NCBI GenBank assembly: GCA_018340805.1
Contig: JACMZG010000008.1
Span: 55,180,155-55,244,154, forward strand
Reading direction: 5' to 3'
DNA: 64,000 nt
Origin: Microvelia longipes
Lineage: Eukaryota > Arthropoda > Insecta > Hemiptera > Veliidae
How positions within the stretch are numbered: the stretch's first letter is position 1; each line of letters starts with the position of its first letter. The position numbers and the translations under genes were made by a program. Shown here one piece after another: positions 12,053-21,300 of the stretch. The notes beneath the pieces were generated by a model. That model was given only the letters and a program-made list of their open reading frames with translations. It did not search any database and had not been told where the DNA came from.

Positions 12053-15000
12053 ATTCTTTATTTCCATTAAATTATTTACAATAATAATAGGAAAAACCAT
12101 CACACTTACTAAACTAACTTAACTAAAAATTAAAATTAAAATATTCGTCAAGGTTATAAAATGGCTCTTGTTCCAACCTATTTTTGATTTTCTGATTTAT
12201 AATGCTTAAAATCTAAACCTTGCACATTTTTAGGTAGTTTATTGTACATTCTTATGCCTAACACAGACTGCCCTACCTGAGCTTTACTTAGTCTATGCTC
12301 AGGTATTTTGAGTACATTCCTATTCCTCGTACTGTACTTGTGATTATCACCATTTATTTTGTAACTACATAGATTTTGTTTAACGAATAATAATACATTA
12401 TATATATATAAATTAATTATTGTCATAATTTTTAATTTTTTAAATATAGGTTTGCATTTATCCCTATATCCTGCTTTTGTAATTATTCGTAAAGCTTTCT
12501 TTTGCAGTAATAACAAGCTGTTTACATTAACATGGCCCCATAAAACTACTCCGTAGGCCAGTCTGCTTTGAATCATTGATAAATACTATGACTAGTACTC
12601 TTTCAGGTAGAGATTTTTTAAGTTTCCTCAGAGCAAAAATATACGTAGAGACCTTGCTATGTAGCTCCTCGATATGAGGTTTCCATGATAAGCTGGGATC
12701 CAAAATAATTCCAAGAAGCTTTACAGGCCCATTATCAGATGATGGTCTTAGTTTAGTACCAAAAGTCATTGTTTGAGTTTTGCTAATATTTAGCTGAAAG
12801 TGATTAGCAGTGAACCAATGTTCAATTTTCTTAGTTCTCAGCTTAGCTACCGTTCGGAGAGACTCTTTATTTTTATTCGAATGCACTATTGTGTTGTCAT
12901 CAACAAATGATATTAAATCTTCATCAAAATCAATGAGGTCTTGAGGATCTTGACAAGAGGCCATTCTCATAAAATCGTCTAGATCATTAGAGTCCAGGAT
13001 AAAAGCGAAGGGTCCGAGAACCGATCCTTGCCCAGCTCCGGATTCTAATGGTTCCACTTTTGATCTCTGTTCTTCATACTCCACACACTGTGGTCTTTGG
13101 TCATAATAAGACAAAAACATACTTTTGGCATTGCCTTTGATACCCAAGAAGTCAATTTTGAAGTTAAAAATGTCGTGGGGTAGGGTATCAAACGCTTTGC
13201 TAACATCCACATGTCATTTGGCTGAACTGCCCTTTCTCCATACCATTAATGACCTTATTGACCACTCTTGTTACTGCTTGTATTGTAGACCTTCCAGTTC
13301 TATATCCGTACTGACTGTCATTAATGAGATTATGTTCCTCTAAATAGCTTACTAGTTGTGCCTTAATAACTTTCTCTAGTATTTTTGAAAAAATAGGTGT
13401 GATGGACAGTGGTCTATAACTGGAGGACAGTCTTTATCACCTTTTTTAAAGACTGGAACAACTTTGGCTATTTTTAGTGTCTGGGAAATGTCCACAAACC
13501 AATGCCTCATTAATAAGCTTGGTCAATGGAGAAATTAAAAGCAGAGCTGTAAATTTTACTAGATTATTGCTAAGTCCATAATAGTCTTTTGTATCCGAAG
13601 ATTTAAGCTTTAAAACAATATCCAAGACCTCTGTCTCTAAGACCGGAGAGAGAAAGAAAGCTGTATCTGCTTTTATCTTGGATTCACTTATTATGTCCTT
13701 TGCCTCTTGAACATCAATATTTTTCTTGCAGGATACACTTAAAAAGTATTTATTGAATACATTTGCATCAATGTTTCCCTTAGTTATAGCTTTATTACTT
13801 TTCCCCGTTTCATCATTTACCAGTTGCCAGGCTTTTTTTGATTTATTTGAAGCATTCTCAATTACCGATCCGTTATAATTATACTTAGCCTGATTTATCA
13901 TTTTCCTGTAACTTTTCTTGGTCTTAAGGTACTGACTCCATTCAGGGCTCTCTTTATTGCTCTTTGACAGGTCATACAGCAACATAACTTTATTCCTCAT
14001 CTCATCTTCTTTTGCACTGAACCATGGGCATCTCTCTTTTTTATTATATTTATTCTTGTTTTTTATTATTTCTCTGGAAATGCTGCATTATATGCTTGAA
14101 CTACGACGTACATAAAAGAATTCCAAAGATCATTTATATTAGCTGGTGCACTCAAGAAGCTCCAGTCTGTAGACATAAGTTGTAAACAAAAATATTCTTT
14201 ACCCATTTCCGTGAGAGGTCTTATGATGACGGTTTTCCTAACATGTTCCCGCTCTCTTCTTTCATCTTGATCATTTAGCTTTCTTTTCAGAGTGAGGTGT
14301 ATGTCTTTATGATCTGCTATTTGGATCCCTAAACTAATTATAAGCTCACTTTCATTTACATTTGTAAATACGTTATCTATACAATTATCAATTCTAGTAG
14401 GTTGATTGATTCGTCTGTGCAGTCCAAGTGATTTAAACATGTTTACCAGTGTAATCACACTTTTGTCGTTAGAAAGAAAATTTAAGTTGAAATCACCCGC
14501 TACTATGATACTTGTACAATAATTAATAATTCTAGCCAAGGCAGATTCCAAAATATCTACAAAAGCATTGACATCACTATTAGGAGGTCTATACACCGTA
14601 ATTAATATAACACTATATTCTATGAGGTCAACTCCAGCCATTTCACAGATATTTTCTTCCGCTAGTTGAGTTAACAGTTTCAAAGGTTTGTATCTATGTC
14701 TCCTATGTATCATGACGGCTGATCCACCACCAGTAGTTTTACTTCTGTAGAATGCAGATGCCATCAGGAAATCCTGAGGCAAATATAAATCTTGCTCGTC
14801 ACTATGAAGCCAGTGTTCTGTAACCAACACCACTTCAACCTTGTCTTTCTCAATGATTACCTCTATTTCATTTAATTTATTTCGGATACTTTGGGTGTTT
14901 AGAGAAATCATTCTTAGCTCTTTGCCTTTCTGTTTATTGCATTGCGTCTTATTTTTAACGATCAAGTTCGCCTGGTTACTCTTTTCTTCCTCCATAAAAA

Positions 15001-15330
15001 ACGCCTCACCTGAACGTTTTTAGGCCAGAACTCACTCTTCATTACCATATCTAGGTAATTGATATCCAACCCCACTCTAAATGTAGGATAGTCTGCAGCT
15101 TTATTCAGTTGACAGCAAACAATTTCTGTAAGATTAATTAAATAAGTCTAATGTTTAACACAAGAAGTATATTAACACAAAGTAATAACTGTAATTAACA
15201 AAGTAATTAGCACATAACATCAAAGTCAATTCACGTGACTCCACCCGAGATAACCTAAGAAAATGAACGAAACCTCCCCGCATCTTACTGCGCAAACTCT
15301 CAAACAGTGTTGCCATGTTACATCATATTA

Positions 15331-15389
<59 letters not shown>

Positions 15390-18300
15390 AGAGAGAGAGA
15401 GAGAGAGAGTATTAAAAAGAACCATAAAAAATGAAAGCAAAAAAAAATTTAAAAGATTAAAATTTCTAGTTATAACGAGAAGGTCGAACTATTTTTGACC
15501 TATCACGAAGACTATACTCATTTTGATAGTTTCTTGGACTAGCACAAGCTTCATTTGTACTAGCTGATGATGGAGCACAAGCTTCATTTGTGCCTGCTGA
15601 TGATGGAGCACAAGCTTCATTTGTGCCTGCTGATGATTCATTTGTGCCTGCTGATGATGGAGCACAAGCTTCATTTGTGCCTGCTGATGATGGAGCACAA
15701 GCTTCATTTGTGCTGGCTGGGTCTGGTAGTTTGACAAGATGTTGCCTGTTTCGTCGTAGTATTTGCTTATCATTGGTTTCAACCCACCATGAACGTGGTG
15801 TGTTTGCTGAGGATATAGTTACTCCTCGCTTCCAATTTCTTCCACTTTTTATTAATACAGGATCTGTATCTCTGATGGTTGGAAGATTTTTAGTTCCCTT
15901 ATCATAGTAATATTTTTGACGTGATTGGGCATTCTGCACATTAATTGCAAGTTTATTTCTGTCATGCAACTTGGGTTGTAATATATAATCTGAAAAAGTG
16001 GTCTTATCTTTTAGAACTCTGTTAAAGAGAAGCTGACTTGGTGAATATCCCAGAGATGGTATCTCAGTGTTCCTATATGCAAAAAGTAAGTCGAATGGAC
16101 TACTTTGAGAAAGTTTAGCTTTCTTTAAAATATCTTTACAAATTTTTGACAGCAGTCTCAGCTAAGCCATGGCCCCTAGGAAAATTAGGACTGCTTGTGA
16201 TTAATTGAATATGGCATGAATTAAGGTAATGCTTAAACTCACGGCTATTAAATGGAACATTATCAGAAATTATAATGTCAGGGTACCCATGAACTGAAAA
16301 TACTGACCTGCAGTGATGTATGATTTCTGATGATGACTTATTGCGAAGTTCTCTTAGCTCTATCCACTTGGAGTAGTAATCAATTATAACTATGTAACAT
16401 TTTCCATCTAATTCTAATATATCAGTACCTAACTTGGACCAAGCTCGCTCTGGAAGAGGAGTTGACATCATTGGCTCTCTGGAATTAGATGGTTTAGACA
16501 TGTGGCAGACTTCACATTTACTAATATAATCTTCGATATCCTTAGACATTCCAGGCCAGTATAAATTGGCCTTGGCCTTTCTTCTAGTTTTTTCTATTCC
16601 TAAATGACCTTCATGTAACTGTATCAAAACTTCTTTGGTCATCTTTGAAGGTATTACTATTCTGTCACGAAACAAAATAATATTATTATACAGAGTCAGT
16701 TCATCCTTGATAAGAAAGAAACGTTTGATATCAAAAGATGGGTTTGAAGGCCATCCTGATGATATATAAGAAATTATTTTCTTAAGAACAGGATCCTTCA
16801 AAGTTGCTTCACTTAACTCCAACGTCTTTTCATCAGACATCACTCTTTTAACTATCGAATGTACTATGAATTTCATTTCTGGATCCTCTTGGTGATCACC
16901 TAAGCCTGTATGTGCTCTGGATAGAGCATCTGCTATCAGCATGTCTTTTCCAGGTAAATAACTTAATTCTACATCATATTTAACTATCTTTAACATTATT
17001 CTTTGTAACCTAGTTGGAATGCTAGATATATCTTTTTTATGAATATTTATCAAGGGTTTGTGTCTGTTTGCACCAAAATCCTTCGGCCATATACAAAAAA
17101 ATGGAATCTTTCCAATGAGTGAGAAACAGCAAGTAGTTCTTTTTCAATTTGAGCATACTTCTGTTCACATAACGTAAGTGATCGAGAAGAATAGGCTAAA
17201 GGCAATCCCTCCTGCAGAAGCACAGACCCTATACCATCATGAGAGCTATCAGTCTGGATTACCAATGGTTTGGTTTCGTCATAATGCGCTAAAACAGGGC
17301 TTTTTACAAGTAATTTTTTAACAAAACAAAAGCTTGATGGCATTGTTCATCCCATATCCAGGGTACGTTTTTGTGTGTTAGCATACGCAACGGTGCAGTA
17401 ATTGTCGAAAGAGAAGGTATAAACTTACCTAAGTAGTTAATTATTCCTAAAAAGCGCATTAAAGATTTTTTGTCAACTGGTTGGAAAATTGTTAATGGCT
17501 TTTAATCTAGCAGGGTCAATCTTGATTCCTTTATCATTAACAATGACCTAAAACTTTTATTTCTTGCTGTCTAAAAATAAACTTGTCTTTGTTAAAAGTA
17601 ATGCCACTATCCTGAGCAACCTTTAGAACTTGGAGTAAGATTTCATCATGTTCTTTCTTTGTTTTTGCTGACAGAAACAGATCATCAATATATATCTTTA
17701 CACCAGGAATGTGGCTAAAAAGCTCAACATTCTTTTTTTGAAAAATTTCAGAAGCTGGCCGAAAACCAAATGGAAGGCGTTTAAAGGAAAAATTTCCAAA
17801 AGGTGTTCCAAATGTGCATATTTTGGATGATTTTTCATCTAACTTTATTTGATAAAAAGAATCTTTAAGGTCCAAAATAGAAAAGTGATTTACCATTAAG
17901 ATCACTAGTATATCGTCTATTGTGGGTATCTGATACTTTTCAGGAATTATCTGATCATTCAGTTCCTTGGGATCCAAACATAAGCGTAGAGAACCATCTG
18001 GTTTTTCCACTATAACTAAAGAATTCAACCACTCAGACGGACCATCCAATTTATTAATCACATCTTGCTCCACTAGTTTATTTAATTTTGACTTCAGTCT
18101 ATCTCTCAAATTTTTAGCTATACGACGTGGTGGCCTTACAACTGGAGTACAATCCGGTTTTAGATTAATACGATACGGTGTCCCTGGGAAGGTTCCTAGA
18201 CCTGAAAATGCAGGTTTAAATTTGGAGATAACATCTTCTTTAGACTCAAACAGACAGATTCCACTACATCAACTTTTTTTATTAAATTCATCTTAAGGCA

Positions 18301-21300
18301 AGAATTAAGGCCAAAATCGGTTTATCATCAGTCTCAACCACCAAAAACTTATATCTTCAGAATTACTACCAATGGTAGTCAAAAGTGACACGGCACCAGC
18401 TGGAATTAGTTTATTATTACCATAAGCCATGAGATTTACATTTGTATTTTTTAACTTAGGAGGAGTTCCTTTAAAAATGTTTCTGAATGTTCTATAAGGC
18501 AAAATGTTAACCATGGAACCACTATCCAGCTTCAACGGGACTGTACAACCCTCAATTTCAGCAGAAACAACCCACTCACTTTTATTCTTGTTAATCGAGT
18601 CTATATTAATAGTGTCCAAACAGAAACTCTCATCACTTGAACAATTATCTTTGTCAATGGCGTTAGCCCTCACCTTATTTTGGGTTTTTAACTTTGGGCA
18701 CTTATTCCTAAAATGATTTAAATTTTTACAGTAATTACATGGTTTCCCGTACGCAGGGCATTGACGAATACCATGTTCATACCCACATTTTGAACAATTA
18801 AATTTTTCTGGCACAGATTCACCTTGAGTTTTTTTATCTTGAAGCCTGGATGTACTAGGACCAGTATTTTTAAATGAGCGTTTGACTTGGTCTACTTGGA
18901 CATCCACTTCTACATTACTATTACCCCTGATATCATTTATCTGGGTGAGCCGCGCTGAGTGGTTTTTGCACATCTCACTAGCTTCTTTTAAAGTTAACGC
19001 TTTACCTCTATCAAGAAGTTTATCCAATAATTCTTTGTCAGATACCTGAGCTACAATTTTATCTCGAACTATGTTATCCTTCTCCAAAAACTCACAGGGC
19101 TCAGCCATGTTCTTCAGGATGGTTAGGAATTCAGAAAATGGCTGATTGGCAGACCATTTGATTTTATTAAATTTATACCTATCATACAAAACATTACTAG
19201 ATGGCTCAAAGTGCTCTTTAAATTTATCAATCACTTCCTCATAGCTTAAATCAACTTTCTGTCCAGTTGAATCAACTTTAGATTCAAATGAATTAAAAAT
19301 CGCAATACCTTTAGGTCCAAGTTGATTCAACAAAGTCGCAATCTTCACAACATCCGTTTTCGTGCTCCTTAATGATGCCACCAAATATATCGAAAATTCC
19401 TGGTACCATCGACGCCACTGATCAGTTAAATTGTCAGCATCAAAATTGAATGGAGTTACAGATTTGAAATCGTTAGCCATCTTACTTAGCTACAATACCA
19501 AAACGATTCAAAGAAAAACCACAGAATTTACACACCTGACCCATGTAAGATTAATTAAATAAGTCTAATGTTTAACACAAGAAGTATATTAACACAAAGT
19601 AATAACTGTAATTACAAAGTAATTAGCACATAACATCAAAGTCAATTCACGTGACTCCACCGAGATAACCTAAGAAAATGAACGAAACCTCCCCGCATCT
19701 TACTGCGCAAACTCTCAAACAGTGTTGCCATGTTACAATTTCAGACCCATTATCAGGTAATCTCTTGCTGATATAATCTGTTACAGATTTTTCAGATACT
19801 CCTTTAACTAATCTACTAATATGTAACCATGCCCTCTTTGGAATGCCTTGCAAAGAGAAATCAGAATCACCAGGTTGATTTGCTTCCAAACCATTTCCTG
19901 TCGCTTCTCCCATTATAACTGTTTTATATGGATTTCTCTTGACAATATTAGCAAAGGAACTCTTCTCTCCATTTCTTTTTCCTCCAGGCACAGCTTCGTT
20001 ATTTTTCTCATTTGTAAAATTCTCGTTCTTTGAATCTTTATTTTCGTCTATTTGAATTTCACTTGAATTGGCGCCATTATTGTCTTGCTGTTCTTGTAGC
20101 ATCGAATGCTCGACCTCATTCAAGTTGGCACACTTGTTACCTTGTCAATGGCGGTTATTTGTGTAATCAGCTGATCCTCAGAGCCGTTATTTTCGCTTTT
20201 ATTTACAACATCAATAGAATTTGATTGAGTTTTAAGAATTTCAGCTTTACCTTCTAAATAAACTTGATTTGGGCCATTTTCAGTTGAAATAATAACATTT
20301 TTTGTGTTTGTATTGTCAGTTAAAACAATGTCGTTTGTGTTCAGTGAAGTGATAGATCCGTTGTTGTTTTCCTTCTGGTTTTTTTCTTTTAGAATTAGTT
20401 CGTTATCTTGTTTGTCTAATTTATCCATATTTTCCAATACTTCAAACTGTTTTATTGGTTTCAAGTTATTTTCGATAATCAAATTTATTAGTTCACTAGC
20501 AGTTGCCTTAGCTACTGCCGTGCAGTCACATTCTTGTTTAACTTTAGTTTTTAGTTCAGTAATATCTTTCTGTATGCTTATTAATAACTCTAAAAACTTT
20601 GGATATGTAGCAGAGCTGCAATCCGTACACATACTTCAAAAACTTGCCTTTCTTTAGTTCAAAAACACGCTTCTCCGAGGCACTTATTTCTATGCAGTCT
20701 AAATGTAAAAGTTTCCTACAAAAATCGCAGGTAACATAAATATTGTCCTCAGATATACCTTCCTTACACTTAAAACAAGTTTTATACATTTTTGAGTCCT
20801 TAAGACGTCAGAATTAATTAAATAAATTCACAATGATATCACTCACTCTGTTATATTATATGCAACTAGCTCTGTTATATTATATGTTATATAACTCTGT
20901 TATATTATATGCAATTAGCTCCACGCAACAACTATATTAACATTGGTAAGACAAGAACAACAACATAAAGGTAAAGTTGTTTTGGATTTGAACTGTTTTT
21001 ATATATTGATTGGGTTAGTTTTTGATAGAAAGTATAAGAAAAATTACTAAGTTGATTAGTTAGCTAATTAATTATTAAGGACTAATTAGAATTTTAATAA
21101 AAGATTATTTTATTTTTATTATTTATTGATTCTATTATTTATATTTTTTTATCTGTTAGTATATTTAAAAAATAATATCTGTTAATCTATTTGTAAAATA
21201 ATCACAGTTCATTTTTATTTGACCATGGAAATCAAAACCATCTCATTGTGTACGTTTTATCTCAAGTAAAATCAAATTGATATTGATATTATAACTATAC

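Larger units (their letters stand above)
15127..19737 (-). mobile_element. Ty3/gypsy LTR retrotransposon
   Basis: LTRs of 196 and 194 bp (15127-15322 and 19544-19737), TGTAAGATTAATT...GCCATGTTACA on the plus strand, flanked by the 5-bp target duplication ATTTC (15122-15126 and 19738-19742). Coding order on the minus strand is gag, protease, RT, RNase H, integrase, the Ty3/gypsy (Metaviridae) order. No envelope frame seen. Near-identical LTRs point to a recent insertion. Next to the 5' LTR on the minus strand is a TGG-starting primer-binding-like site (TGGTGTCAGGTGTG in the second copy, two bases shorter here). Frameshifts break pol. Copy: 35845-40444. Confidence 0.93.
14962..20789 (-). pseudogene. 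LINE ORF1: PHD-like finger protein, interrupted by the gypsy element
   Basis: Starts at 20789 with a Cys/His cluster, CFKC...CDFC...HLDC...CTDC, the PHD-like finger seen in ORF1 of CR1-group LINEs. A Lys/Asn/Glu-rich middle and an RRM-like C-terminal half (PKRAWLHISRLVKGVSEKSV) follow. The frame is cut at about 19740 by the gypsy insertion and resumes at 15126 with EIVCCQLNKAADYPTFRVGL...FWPKNVQVRRF, ending at 14962. It overlaps the ORF2 start by 34 nt, a compact ORF1/ORF2 junction. Small frameshifts near 20630 and 20130 also occur in this copy; the second copy (40448-41496) reads through the first. Confidence 0.8.
12023..20812 (-). mobile_element. CR1/Jockey-like LINE, near full length, split by a gypsy element
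   Basis: Minus-strand two-ORF non-LTR retrotransposon. ORF1 begins at 20789 with a PHD-like zinc finger, and ORF2 (endonuclease plus reverse transcriptase) begins at 14995. The 3' end is an (AAAT)n tail (seen on the plus strand as taaataaataaat, 12023-12053) just after AATAAAG on the sense strand. A Ty3/gypsy element (15127-19737) sits within ORF1, so the LINE is the older insertion. It occupies most of DERA intron 5. Copy: about 32739-41520. Confidence 0.85.
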
